Both the position numbers and the translations under genes were made by a program. The notes under the pieces are model-generated. The model did not search any database. It was not told the DNA's origin and saw nothing but the letters and a program-made list of their open reading frames with translations. From an uncultured Mycoplasmatota bacterium (GTDB lineage: Bacteria; Bacillota_I; Bacilli_A; RF39; UBA660), in contig UWSL01000011.1 of NCBI GenBank assembly GCA_900552975.1, forward strand, positions 1 through 22,753: DNA of 22,753 bases, written 5' to 3'. Positions 1 to 8,399 of the stretch are shown piece after piece; positions within the stretch are counted from its first letter, which is position 1; the number at the start of each line of letters is the position of its first letter.

Positions 1-72
1 AATTTCTGTATAAGCATATGTTATTGTAAAAAAACTAATAAATAATATTAAAGTATATATTATCTTTTTCAT
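1..72 (-). CDS. N-terminus of a secreted protein, truncated by the window edge
   Basis: Only the first 24 codons are visible. They begin MKKIIYTLILFISFFTITYA and continue YTEI. This is a typical Sec signal peptide: two lysines, a hydrophobic core rich in Ile, Leu and Phe, then a small-residue end compatible with cleavage after the Ala at position 20. The start is supported by an AGGTGA ribosome-binding site just upstream. The start lies 11 bp after the stop of the giant prepilin-like gene, so the two are probably co-transcribed and both products are exported. Too little is visible to propose a function. Confidence 0.7.
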   Translation of the reverse strand, partial: MKKIIYTLILFISFFTITYAYTEI

Positions 73-83
73 TTTATCACCTA

Positions 84-2666
84 CTAATCTCTCATTGTTG
101 GACAAACATCTTCTCCACAACTTTTACCTTCTGGAGCCAAACAAGTATCTCTAATATACCAAATAGTATTTGGTTCTTCATCATCACCTGTATCATAGTA
201 AACTTTTAACATTGAATTATCTGCTTTTTCAAGATACTTAATCTCTGTTCCATATTCTAAATAAATATCATTATATATATCAAGATTATATGAATTGGCT
301 TTATGTAGCCAAACTGTATCATTACAAATATATAATTTTTCACAACCTGAAGCATCAGAATCGCTACAAGGCTTTTTACAAGTTATTGTTTTTTTTGTAA
401 CTTTTTTGTCATAGCAGGCTTTAACAGTTCCATCATTACTAGGATATTTACACGTGGTTGTTCTTACCTTTGTTTTAACTGTTGCTCCTTTTTTTAATGT
501 ACATTTAGACCATTTTTTTGTACAGACCTTATTAAATCCTCCACAAGCTGCTCCACCAGTTGTAACATCACTACTTTCACATCTTACTGAACTATCTATT
601 GTCGAATAGGCTAACCTATTATATGTTCCTCCACAGGCATTAGAGCATGTTCCTCCATCAACATAAGTAATACCTCCACAGGCTGCTCCACCAGAAGTCA
701 AATCTTTAGTTTCACACCTTACTGAACTATCTATTGTTGAATAAGCTAATCTATTATATGTTCCTCCACAAACATTTGAACAGGTTGTACCATCAACATA
801 TGTAAAACCTCCACAATCTCTAGAACAAGAATTACTACTACTTTCTGTTAATGTTGCGCAAGCTGTCCCAGTATACTTATCTTTCTTACCTTGATATTTT
901 GTAGCATATTGTTTTCCTTCACAGATGTTTGTACATGCTCCATAATCATTACCACATGTAGAACCTCCATTATCAATTATATTAGAATTAACACTACAAC
1001 TCTTATAGACCTTATAATTACCAGATTCTTTTACATTTGATATTAAACCAGCCTTATCCTTAACCCAAACATAAAATTTAACATCACCCCCATTTTCATA
1101 AGATATACCTGTATTCCTTGTTACTGTTTCTATAAAGTCCTGCCATTGACATAAACCAACATTATTACTTGTTTGAACGCATAACTGATCAAGACCACTG
1201 ATTTGATCATTAGCTTTAACTTTAACATAGACATTATTAGTATTATATCCACTATTTTGTGATGAAACACTAACCTCTGTAACAACAGGTTTAGTTGTAT
1301 CTACTTTAACATTTACTGTATTTGAAGAATCTTTACCTGCTAGTGATTTTACTGCACAAGTATATACTTGATCCTTAGTATCTCCTTGTTTACTTAAAAA
1401 AACACTACCAATATTACCATAACCAACATAATTAGAATAATCTTTAGCACTACCTTTTTTTATTCCATAATAAATACCACTTACTCCAGCAACATTTGTT
1501 TTAACTTTTGGTACAACTTCTGATGTATACCAATCTCCATTTCCTTTTGTTCCCTCAAATTCTATACTACATAATGGTACTGCCTCATCAACATTATTAA
1601 TCATTATTTTATTTTTAGGATTAGTTGATATATTACCAACCATATCTTCAGTCCATATATTGAATTCACCTACAGTAGGTGTTTTAAATTCTTGCTCATA
1701 TTTACAATTCTTACCATCTTTATCACATAATTCCACAGGTTCAACTCCAGGTGAGTCATAAGAAGAACCAACACCAATATAAACACGACGTGCCCCACTA
1801 CCATTGCCATCATCAGCTTTAACAATTACTTTTTGCTTGTTCGTTACCCATTCTGCATCAGCAATTACGGAAGCTGTTGCTTCTTCTTTATCAATACGAA
1901 TATTAACAACCTTACTTTTACTAGTTCCATCATTTAAATTATAAGTAATAGTTACTTCACCATTATATATAACATCTGCATCAACATTAAATACATTATA
2001 ATATTTATCAGGATTTAAAATATAATGTAACTTATCTTCTGCATCTTCATAATAAGAATGATTAGTTACTTGCTTTTCAATACTATTTCCTTCAAAATCA
2101 TAAGTAATACTTATCGTTTTATTTTTATAATCATCACTAAAAACAATTAAAGAAATTGGTTGATTAGTCCATGATAATTGATTATTACTATTTAGCTTAG
2201 GGGACGTATTAACCTTTTTTTCTTTTGCAAAAACTTTTATTTTTTTATCATCTAATACTTGTTCTGCTAAATTACAATTTTTAGTTTTTTCATCATAATT
2301 AACAACTATTTCACCCTTTTTATAAGAAATTTTTACTGTATTACAAATCATATTTTTATTATCAGTAGGATTTATTATCTTAGCTAAGCCATCAGCTGAT
2401 ACTTCATCAGCTGTTAAATATCCTTCAACTACTAGTTTGTTAACAGAGATTATAGTTGCTTTATCAATATTATTTTCACGAGCCCATTTACTAGCTGCAT
2501 TATTTATTTGTTCTATTTTTGCTTCATAAGCTTTTTGTTTAGAATTATTACTAACTCCTCTATATACACCAATCGCTACAACAGACAAAATTCCAATAAT
2601 AGCAATTACAGCTAACAATTCAACTAAAGTAAAACCTTTATTATTTTTATTAATTACTTCAACCAT
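84..2666 (-). CDS. Giant type IV prepilin-like protein with Ig-like modules and cysteine-rich repeats
   Basis: The 860-residue product starts with a class III (prepilin) leader. The peptidase site is G11|F12-T-L-V-E-L with Glu at +5 of the mature protein, followed by a hydrophobic helix to about residue 34 and a pilin-like alpha-helical segment to about residue 65. Typical pilins have about 120-200 residues, so this one is far oversized. Residues of roughly 165-560 read as three or four beta-sandwich (Ig-like) modules, with recurring TTKPVVT-like entries and 'VWVKDKAGLIS'-like exits. The last 305 residues hold 26 cysteines, including two perfect-length 45-residue tandem repeats, then a region with KWSKC, and finally an SH3-like stretch near the end (about 750-845). 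I infer a cell-surface adhesin or pilus-tip subunit displayed by a type IV pilus-like or pseudopilus machine. No assembly gene (pilB, pilC, pilD) is in the window. It has its own promoter and follows the T7SS operon terminator. Confidence 0.8.
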   Translation of the reverse strand: MVEVINKNNKGFTLVELLAVIAIIGILSVVAIGVYRGVSNNSKQKAYEAKIEQINNAASKWARENNIDKATIISVNKLVVEGYLTADEVSADGLAKIINPTDNKNMICNTVKISYKKGEIVVNYDEKTKNCNLAEQVLDDKKIKVFAKEKKVNTSPKLNSNNQLSWTNQPISLIVFSDDYKNKTISITYDFEGNSIEKQVTNHSYYEDAEDKLHYILNPDKYYNVFNVDADVIYNGEVTITYNLNDGTSKSKVVNIRIDKEEATASVIADAEWVTNKQKVIVKADDGNGSGARRVYIGVGSSYDSPGVEPVELCDKDGKNCKYEQEFKTPTVGEFNIWTEDMVGNISTNPKNKIMINNVDEAVPLCSIEFEGTKGNGDWYTSEVVPKVKTNVAGVSGIYYGIKKGSAKDYSNYVGYGNIGSVFLSKQGDTKDQVYTCAVKSLAGKDSSNTVNVKVDTTKPVVTEVSVSSQNSGYNTNNVYVKVKANDQISGLDQLCVQTSNNVGLCQWQDFIETVTRNTGISYENGGDVKFYVWVKDKAGLISNVKESGNYKVYKSCSVNSNIIDNGGSTCGNDYGACTNICEGKQYATKYQGKKDKYTGTACATLTESSSNSCSRDCGGFTYVDGTTCSNVCGGTYNRLAYSTIDSSVRCETKDLTSGGAACGGITYVDGGTCSNACGGTYNRLAYSTIDSSVRCESSDVTTGGAACGGFNKVCTKKWSKCTLKKGATVKTKVRTTTCKYPSNDGTVKACYDKKVTKKTITCKKPCSDSDASGCEKLYICNDTVWLHKANSYNLDIYNDIYLEYGTEIKYLEKADNSMLKVYYDTGDDEEPNTIWYIRDTCLAPEGKSCGEDVCPTMRD
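546..815 (-). repeat. Two tandem 135-bp units in the prepilin-like gene
   Basis: Two adjacent units of exactly 135 bp (681-815 and 546-680) each encode 45 residues with the pattern CGGxTYVDGxTCSNxCGGTY, then NRLAYSTIDSSVRCE. The stretch NRLAYSTIDSSVRCE is identical in both copies. A partial third copy (CGGF) begins directly after. Each unit carries four cysteines, suggesting a disulfide-stabilised module. Copy number could vary by slippage or recombination. Confidence 0.9.
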
Positions 2667-2691
2667 CTAAAACACCACTCTATTCTTTATC

Positions 2692-2720
2692 AGTATATCA
2701 TATATTTTTCCAAAGAAAAA
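2692..2720 (-). promoter_or_regulatory. Promoter of the giant prepilin-like gene
   Basis: On the minus strand an extended -10 element TGATATACT (2692-2700) lies 17 bp after a weak -35 TTTTTC (2715-2720). The predicted start of transcription is about 20 nt before the ATG. The -35 element coincides with the U-tract of the preceding terminator. The extended -10 may compensate for the poor -35. Confidence 0.5.
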
Positions 2721-2743
2721 GTAATCAGAAATCTGATTACTTT
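2711..2743 (-). terminator. Intrinsic terminator at the end of the T7SS substrate operon
   Basis: A perfect 12-bp inverted repeat (2718-2729 with 2732-2743, 2-nt loop; core GTAATCAGA/TCTGATTAC) is followed on the minus strand by CTTTTTCTTT. It sits 12 bp after the stop of the DUF4176 gene and separates the T7SS operon from the prepilin-like gene. Confidence 0.85.
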
Positions 2744-2754
2744 ATAAATTTGTA

Positions 2755-3168
2755 TTATAAACCAGCAAATGGTCTAATAGTACTATTACTATCAGAAGAA
2801 ACTGCAGATGGATTAGTAGTACCATTATCAGTTGTAGAATTACTACTAAAATCACTATCGTCACTTACAGGTGTAAATTCAGTTTGTTTATTTGCTTCAA
2901 TTGCTTTTACAATTTGATTAAGTTTTTGTTTAAACATAATTTCTTCTTCATCTTCATAACCAAGAAAATATATTTTATCTATTTGATCATGATCAAATAA
3001 GCAAACTTGATTTGAACTTAGATAACCCTCAGGATATACACATCCACTATAATCATAAACCTTTTCTTGATTTTCTTGAGCTACTGAACAAAATCCAGTA
3101 ATCATAGCTCTTTTTTTACCACCCTTTAAAAGAACAACAGTTCCTATAGGTAAATATTTTTCTCTCAT
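2755..3168 (-). CDS. DUF4176 family protein of the type VII secretion locus
   Basis: The 137-residue protein begins MREKYLPIGTVVLLKGGKKR and continues with YDYSGCVYPEG, then FDHDQIDKIYFLGYEDEEE. This matches the DUF4176 family as I know it, a small cytoplasmic-type domain recurrently encoded near T7SS (WXG/LXG) genes of Bacillota. The family's molecular role is not established; a chaperone or accessory role for substrates is an inference from context. Residues of about 100-137 form a Ser/Thr/Asn-rich low-complexity tail with no predicted structure, which is unusual for a compact domain. There is no signal peptide or membrane segment. The start is fixed by a strong AGGAGG 7 nt upstream. It is the last gene of the operon, 19 bp after the 830-residue gene and just before a terminator. 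Confidence 0.8.
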   Translation of the reverse strand: MREKYLPIGTVVLLKGGKKRAMITGFCSVAQENQEKVYDYSGCVYPEGYLSSNQVCLFDHDQIDKIYFLGYEDEEEIMFKQKLNQIVKAIEANKQTEFTPVSDDSDFSSNSTTDNGTTNPSAVSSDSNSTIRPFAGL

Positions 3169-3187
3169 ACTATTCCTCCTAACCTTT

Positions 3188-5680
3188 TTATCCTAAACTA
3201 GCACCATTGCCGTTACTATTAACTCCATTTAATAATTGGTCATCACTTATTCCAACAGTATTAGCAGAAGTACTACCAGTATTAGTAGTTGGATCTTGAA
3301 CACCATTGCTTGGTAATGAAGTATCAGTATTAACACTAGAATTATAAGTATCTTTCTTATTAGCATTTTGAACATTCTTCAAATATGTTTCTCTAGCTTT
3401 TTCATAATTTGCTTTACTAGTTTCATATGAAGTTTTTGCTGTTTGTGAAGCTTCATACTTAGTATTAGCATCTTTTAATGCTGTATTATAATTTTCAACA
3501 GACTTATTATATTTTTCTATTTGATCATTAGACCATTTAGAAGAATCTTTTTGAATTTCAGAAACATACTTATTTTTCAAGTTTGTTTCAATCTTTTGAT
3601 ATTCATTAACTTTAGTTGCATCCCACTTAGTTGCATCACCATTTTTCTTAATAAATGCATCCTGTGCAGTTTTTAGTTCTGTACTATATTTAGTTTGTTG
3701 TGTAGTAGACCAATTCTTTGTATCACTCGCAACACTCTTAACAATTTCTGCTTTAGTTGTTTCAACAGTCTTTTGAGCTTCATTAACTTTTGTAATTGAT
3801 TCTTGAGCTGTCTTAACAGACTCTGTATATTTAGTAGTTGCATCAGTAAGAGCTGTTTTAGCAGTTGCAACTGTAGGATCAGCACTAGCATTAGATAATA
3901 ATGCTTCACTAGATCCGTCATAGAATCCATGACAACATTGTCCCTCATCATATGCCGTATCAAAATCTTTAACACCATCTGCCTTAGCTAAATTATTAGC
4001 CATAGTAGCAAGTTGTTGTCTTTGATCTCCTTCTATTAATGCACTAGTTACTAAGTTTCGATCTTGAATTATATCATTAATATCTATTTCTGTATAACCA
4101 TATTCTTTTAATTTATTTATTAACTCAGTTTTATCTTCAGCTTCAAATAACTTATTAGCTTCCTCAGTTATTTTAGCACGATTTTCTGCTATCTTAGCAT
4201 CGCCTTGTGCTTCAAATTGTTCACGAGCTAGTTCATCATAATCCTTAGTTCCTAGGTCAGTTTCAACCTTTTCTGGTAAATTACCACGTTCTTCTTGTTT
4301 TGTAACTTCAACAGGTGGTTCAGCATTCTTAGTAGGATCTTTATCCTTATCTTTTGTAGGATCTTTATCCTTATCTTTTGTAGGATCTTTTTCTTTCTCT
4401 TTTTCTTTTTCTTTATCAGAATCAGTGTTGGAATTATTGTTATTGTTAGAGCTTCCTCCACCGGATGTTCCGCCACCAGAGCTTCCGCCACTAGAGCCTC
4501 CACTACTTCCAGAACCTCCACCAGAATAATTTCCACTACCTCCGGAATTTCCTCCTCCAGAAGAGCTTCCACCGTTATTAGAACCATTTCGGCCACCATT
4601 ATCACTACCATCAAAAGGATCAACAACTTCATTAGAAGATCCACTTTCACTAGCTTTATAATCTGCTAATTTATACGCACCCATACCAAAAACTAAACCT
4701 GAAAGTTCCATAAAACCAGATCTATCAGCATTTGTTTTCTTATTCAAATAAGTCTCATAAGTATCGTCATTATCAGAAAGAGTATTTATTAAACTATAAT
4801 AATCATCAGCAGTTTTTCCATAATCACCGCCTACAAGATCTCCATACATTGACTCTAAATGTGAATTACTCACTACAGAGAAAAAACCATTCTTTAAATA
4901 ACCACCCACGGTTGCTCCTATATTACTAACTCCATTATTAAGGGCAGAAGAAAAACTATCATCAATAATATTTCCATTCGAATCAACAAAGTTACCAGAT
5001 GAAGCAAGAGCTACAGCACCATTTCCAACAGTACCTATATAAGTATAATAAGCATTTACCATTTCAGAAACAGTATATTCATTACCATCACTATCAGTAA
5101 ATTTATATACTTCAACTTCAACTTTTTCACCATCTATTTCGATTGTCTCAGTAGTAACATCATATCCTTTATCTTTCATATCTTCAAGAGCTTCTGACAA
5201 AGAAATATTCTTACCTTCGAATTTTTCAATACAAGATATAATCTTTTGAATCTTTTCACTAATAGTAGAAACTATGTTTTCTTTATCATAAAAATCAGTA
5301 GTTTTTTCTGCTTCACTTTTGAAGTCACTTACTAATCCAGATAACTTATTTCTTACAACACTATTCCAAGAATCATCGCTATCACTTTTCCAATCATAAT
5401 CATAAATAGGATTCTTCTTATCAATATCATCGTCATTATATCTAGGAGAAGATTTAACGGCACGCCCAGCACGATACTCATCTTCACAAGGTGAATGACC
5501 GGATTTGTATTTATTACAGGCTTGAGTATGATATAACTCATACCATGTTTCGGCATAACTTGACGCTTCCTGTGAAAAACTATCAAGATCTCCTTTGATT
5601 TTGTCTAAAGAACTAACCAACGTTGATAAGTCACTTTGTAATGAAGATAGACCCTCTTTACTTGCTTTAATATATCCCAT
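3188..5680 (-). CDS. 830-residue putative T7SS substrate or surface protein with linker and helical repeats
   Basis: I do not recognise a named family. The reading frame is open from a GTG at 5695, but the ATG at 5680 is chosen because GGAGGT lies 8 nt before it; the GTG has no such site. Layout: an alpha-helical N-terminal region (about 1-70) of WXG/LXG-like character with a YAETWYELYH stretch; a mixed domain (about 70-340); a Gly/Ser-rich linker (about 355-413); a Lys/Glu/Asp-rich stretch with DPTKDKDK repeats (about 418-455); then a long, mainly helical C-terminal half (about 470-790). The C-terminal half includes three repeats of about 30 residues with Trp at 657, 686 and 716. There is no signal peptide and no membrane span, as expected for T7SS export. 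It starts 2 bp after the small helical gene's stop, implying translational coupling. Its position between WXG100-like genes and DUF4176 suggests a secreted substrate; a toxin domain is not evident. Confidence 0.6.
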   Translation of the reverse strand: MGYIKASKEGLSSLQSDLSTLVSSLDKIKGDLDSFSQEASSYAETWYELYHTQACNKYKSGHSPCEDEYRAGRAVKSSPRYNDDDIDKKNPIYDYDWKSDSDDSWNSVVRNKLSGLVSDFKSEAEKTTDFYDKENIVSTISEKIQKIISCIEKFEGKNISLSEALEDMKDKGYDVTTETIEIDGEKVEVEVYKFTDSDGNEYTVSEMVNAYYTYIGTVGNGAVALASSGNFVDSNGNIIDDSFSSALNNGVSNIGATVGGYLKNGFFSVVSNSHLESMYGDLVGGDYGKTADDYYSLINTLSDNDDTYETYLNKKTNADRSGFMELSGLVFGMGAYKLADYKASESGSSNEVVDPFDGSDNGGRNGSNNGGSSSGGGNSGGSGNYSGGGSGSSGGSSGGSSGGGTSGGGSSNNNNNSNTDSDKEKEKEKEKDPTKDKDKDPTKDKDKDPTKNAEPPVEVTKQEERGNLPEKVETDLGTKDYDELAREQFEAQGDAKIAENRAKITEEANKLFEAEDKTELINKLKEYGYTEIDINDIIQDRNLVTSALIEGDQRQQLATMANNLAKADGVKDFDTAYDEGQCCHGFYDGSSEALLSNASADPTVATAKTALTDATTKYTESVKTAQESITKVNEAQKTVETTKAEIVKSVASDTKNWSTTQQTKYSTELKTAQDAFIKKNGDATKWDATKVNEYQKIETNLKNKYVSEIQKDSSKWSNDQIEKYNKSVENYNTALKDANTKYEASQTAKTSYETSKANYEKARETYLKNVQNANKKDTYNSSVNTDTSLPSNGVQDPTTNTGSTSANTVGISDDQLLNGVNSNGNGASLG
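3461..3724 (-). repeat. Three approximately 30-residue Trp/Tyr helical repeats
   Basis: Within the 830-residue protein three units share the pattern K-(N)-W-[SD]-x5/6-[KE]-Y followed by a helical stretch. The Trp residues are at 657, 686 and 716, so the spacing is 29 and 30 residues. The units start NWSTTQQTKY, KWDATKVNEY and KWSNDQIEKY. I know of no established name for this repeat. Confidence 0.6.
4335..4400 (-). repeat. 24-bp tandem repeat coding for DPTKDKDK
   Basis: Two identical 24-bp copies (4335-4358 and 4359-4382) and a diverging third encode a charged DPTKDKDK motif next to a KEKEKEKE stretch. It forms part of the flexible linker of the 830-residue protein and is likely length-variable. 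Confidence 0.8.
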
Positions 5681-5681
5681 A

Positions 5682-5930
5682 CTAATTACCTCCACTCGCA
5701 GCTGTTTCTTCTTTTTCCCTCATATTATTCTCAACTGTTTTGATGTCATTAGAATAAGTACTAAGATTGTTTTTTAGAGCTTCCAATTTTGTAACTAATT
5801 TCGAAAAATTTTCACCATCAACATCTAATAACTCTCCATTTAATTTAGAAATAATACTAGCTATATCCGTATCAGAAACTGTTTGTAATTTTTCTGCAGC
5901 TGTATCAGCTTTTGAATAATCCATTGCCAT
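5682..5930 (-). CDS. Small WXG100-like helical-hairpin protein (82 residues)
   Basis: The product begins MAMDYSKADTAAEKLQ. Two amphipathic helices flank a short turn (around LLDVDGENF), which is the architecture of WXG100/ESAT-6 proteins, but no W-x-G motif is present. The ATG at 5930 is preferred over the upstream GTG (5939) because AAGGAG sits 8 nt before it. That ribosome-binding site overlaps the stop of the 813-residue gene, so the two are probably coupled. The 830-residue gene starts 2 bp after this gene's stop. Being sandwiched between two large genes, it is a plausible partner or targeting chaperone for one of them, as small LXG-associated helical proteins are for LXG toxins. That role is inference. 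Confidence 0.7.
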   Translation of the reverse strand: MAMDYSKADTAAEKLQTVSDTDIASIISKLNGELLDVDGENFSKLVTKLEALKNNLSTYSNDIKTVENNMREKEETAASGGN

Positions 5931-5935
5931 AATTA

Positions 5936-8377
5936 TCACTCCTTGTTAGCTGGTTCAAATTCCCCAGCAGTTAAATTAAAACCATCTAAAGTATAAAGTG
6001 TTCCATCATCAATATTTCCGTATTCATCACCAATTCTATAACCTTTAGAATCTTTATCATAATAAAGATATGTATTCTTATCCTCAGGGAAATCATGTCC
6101 ATTATGCCAACGATCTTTATCCCACTCTACATGAGTACCTTTTGGAATAATAACACACGTTTCATTAGAATATTCTTTAAAATCGCTCATATTACTTGCA
6201 ACTACAACGTCACACCCATTTACATTTTCTCCTGTTTTAGCATTCGCCAATGAATCTTTCATCTCATAAGTAGCAGTTGGAACACTAGAATTTGTATTTA
6301 AAAGAATATTATCACGTGTACCGGTAACTTCAGGAGCTACAGATGCATCATTATATTGAACAGATGAACTAACTTCATTTTCACTTATTACTGTATTCCC
6401 AGCATAGGCCAAATAGCCATTTTTTTGTTCTGCAACAAAATCATTAACATTAGTAACGTTATTTCCAAAACTATCAGTTAAAGCAGTCAATTTACCATCA
6501 TTTTGATAATAAACTCCATCCTTATCATAAAATAAATCAAGTGTGGAACCATCATTTTGTTGGAGTGAACCATAATAAGATACTTCTTTATTAGCAATAT
6601 TAACATGATCCCCAGATGTCAAATTAACAGGATCCGTTACTTTTTTTTTTGCAGACGATGTATCAACACTATTTCCTAATTTTTCATTCATTTGCTTCGT
6701 ATAATCAGCATAATTATCATATTTTTTACCAGAAACATCATACAATGATTGTTTTCCATTTACATCAATTATTGATTGACCAATAATTTCACCAGATTTA
6801 CTTGTTACTACAACATGACGACTTCCATCTTTATCATAATACGTATAAACATCTCTATCACTTCTCGAAAGATCCCTATTCGCATTTGCTGGAATGTCAG
6901 ATTTATTCCCAATAGTATTGGTATTATTAGTAATACTTTGCTTAGACTGAACATCCTTAGTAAAGACAGATTCAGTTACAACATCACCTTTAGAATTATA
7001 ATAAGTAGAAGGTAGAGATGGATTTATCGAATCATACTTTTTATACCCAATTAAATTATTATTTTCATCATAATAAGCAATGTAATTCATACCATCTTCT
7101 TTCCAAGACACAGACTTAACATGATTATCTAAACTAGATACAGATCCGTTTTTAGACGCTGTCAAATAATCAGAAGGGATATCGGTATTAGCAGTCTCTT
7201 GAGTCTCTGTACTTTGCGAACTGCCTAAACCTTTATCTAGTTGGTCTTTATAATCAGAGTAACTAGCACATTTTTCTCCATTACTATCATAAAAAACTGT
7301 CTTATTACTTGCATCTGTAATAGCTTGACCAACAATATTGCCTTTTTTATCAGTAACAACAACATGCATATTACCATCTTTGTCATAATACGTATAAACA
7401 TTTTTTGTATCATTTGATAAAGTTTCATCAGGTTTTAAGCCTTTTAAAGTATCACCATCAGCTAAACCTGTACTAGAGTCAGAAGTTGATTGAGCAGAAC
7501 GTACCATTTGAGTAAATTCACTCTCAGACTTAGTTTCACCATTAGGACCATAATAGCTAGTAGAATGCTCTGGAGCATCTGCATAATATTTCTTATAACC
7601 AACTAAATTTCCATCGCTATCATAAATAGCCTCGTATTTATATCCATCTTTTTCCCATTTAGCACTAGTACAACCATTTTCAAGTTCAGAAGTCTCTACT
7701 CCATCCATTTTTTTAGCATCAGCTAATGAAGAAAATTCAGCTTTAACAGGTAACTCTATAACTTTTTCATCTGAACTAGAAGTATATTTTTTTTCAATCC
7801 ATTTTTTATATTCTTCTACATTACCAATCTTTTTGCCATCAGCATCATAATATACACCATCTTTATATGTTGCTATTACATTTCCTTTAGCATCTTTAAA
7901 TTCTGTAACACCATCTTCATTTTTAGAAGAAGTAACACCATTTTTTTCTAATGAAGCATTCAATAAAACTCTTTGACTGTCTTCAGACAAATCAGAAAAA
8001 GCACTTGCACTTGTTTTCTTATAGTTATTAGAAATATATTCACGTGCTCCTTCAATTCCATCCAATGTACCAGCTGTATCCTTATAAGCCATAACTGCTG
8101 CATTTGTAAATTCTTGATTACTTGCAGAAATTAAAGAAATTACTTGAGCCCAACTTTCAAAATTAGCATGAAAGTCCCCAAAAGTAGAAGCATTGCTATC
8201 CCAAATTTGTAAAGTTCTTCCACCAACATCACCATAAACAGCTGAATCAGGTGAAACATTAATACTTGTTTCTACATAATCATTCAATTGCTTTAAAGTA
8301 TTAGCAAATTGTTCAAAAACAGCTTCAATTTCAGCCATCTTACTTTTTACATTTTCAACATCAAAACGTTCTGCCAT
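5936..8377 (-). CDS. 813-residue putative T7SS substrate with internally duplicated YYDxDG domains
   Basis: No named family is recognised. The start MAERFDVENV at 8377 is chosen because AAGGTGA precedes it at a good distance; the frame is open to a GTG at 8386. Residues of about 1-120 are helical with a central W-containing segment, resembling a WXG/ESAT-6-like targeting domain. Residues of about 120-710 are Ser/Asn/Asp/Tyr-rich with many beta-hairpin-like YYDKDG, YYDENN or YYNSKGD motifs. A segment of about 148 residues is duplicated (239-386 and 423-570). A final region (about 715-813) has two cysteines and a WDKDRWHNGHDF stretch and could be a distinct C-terminal domain. There is no signal peptide or membrane span. 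It lies 22 bp downstream of the canonical WXG100 gene and overlaps the ribosome-binding site of the next small gene. I infer an exported T7SS substrate; whether it is toxic, adhesive or structural cannot be told. Confidence 0.6.
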   Translation of the reverse strand: MAERFDVENVKSKMAEIEAVFEQFANTLKQLNDYVETSINVSPDSAVYGDVGGRTLQIWDSNASTFGDFHANFESWAQVISLISASNQEFTNAAVMAYKDTAGTLDGIEGAREYISNNYKKTSASAFSDLSEDSQRVLLNASLEKNGVTSSKNEDGVTEFKDAKGNVIATYKDGVYYDADGKKIGNVEEYKKWIEKKYTSSSDEKVIELPVKAEFSSLADAKKMDGVETSELENGCTSAKWEKDGYKYEAIYDSDGNLVGYKKYYADAPEHSTSYYGPNGETKSESEFTQMVRSAQSTSDSSTGLADGDTLKGLKPDETLSNDTKNVYTYYDKDGNMHVVVTDKKGNIVGQAITDASNKTVFYDSNGEKCASYSDYKDQLDKGLGSSQSTETQETANTDIPSDYLTASKNGSVSSLDNHVKSVSWKEDGMNYIAYYDENNNLIGYKKYDSINPSLPSTYYNSKGDVVTESVFTKDVQSKQSITNNTNTIGNKSDIPANANRDLSRSDRDVYTYYDKDGSRHVVVTSKSGEIIGQSIIDVNGKQSLYDVSGKKYDNYADYTKQMNEKLGNSVDTSSAKKKVTDPVNLTSGDHVNIANKEVSYYGSLQQNDGSTLDLFYDKDGVYYQNDGKLTALTDSFGNNVTNVNDFVAEQKNGYLAYAGNTVISENEVSSSVQYNDASVAPEVTGTRDNILLNTNSSVPTATYEMKDSLANAKTGENVNGCDVVVASNMSDFKEYSNETCVIIPKGTHVEWDKDRWHNGHDFPEDKNTYLYYDKDSKGYRIGDEYGNIDDGTLYTLDGFNLTAGEFEPANKE
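6668..7663 (-). repeat. Internal duplication of about 148 residues in the 813-residue protein
   Basis: Two related units, 7220-7663 and 6668-7111, are offset by about 552 bp. Matching landmarks include W-K-D-G-Y/D-G-M-N-Y, GYKKY, STYYNSKGD versus TSYYGPNGE, NVYTYYDKDG versus DVYTYYDKDG, HVVVT and IxGQxI. The units are diverged, so the duplication is not recent. Confidence 0.85.
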
Positions 8378-8399
8378 TTTCATCACCTTTTCATTTTAA

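Noticed and set aside
3673..3978. Second minus-strand frame inside the 830-residue gene, and similar frames at 4252-4650 and 5353-5586
   Set aside because: Leu/Ile/Lys or Met-rich composition typical of an off-frame reading of AT-rich coding DNA; no start signals.
4295..4929. Open frames on the plus strand opposite the 830-residue gene
   Set aside because: They mirror low-complexity linker codons, have no ribosome-binding sites, and give low-complexity Phe/Ile/Arg or Asn/His-rich products; the minus-strand gene explains the DNA.
5936..8377. The YYDxDG repeats as RHS/YD-repeat toxin shell
   Set aside because: RHS YD repeats have a different consensus (around YDxxGRL) and the protein lacks the conserved RHS core; the resemblance is superficial.
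5680..8386. GTG starts upstream of the chosen ATG codons (5695, 5939, 8386)
   Set aside because: In each case the Shine-Dalgarno sequence is placed for the downstream ATG, and the GTG lies inside or before that site.
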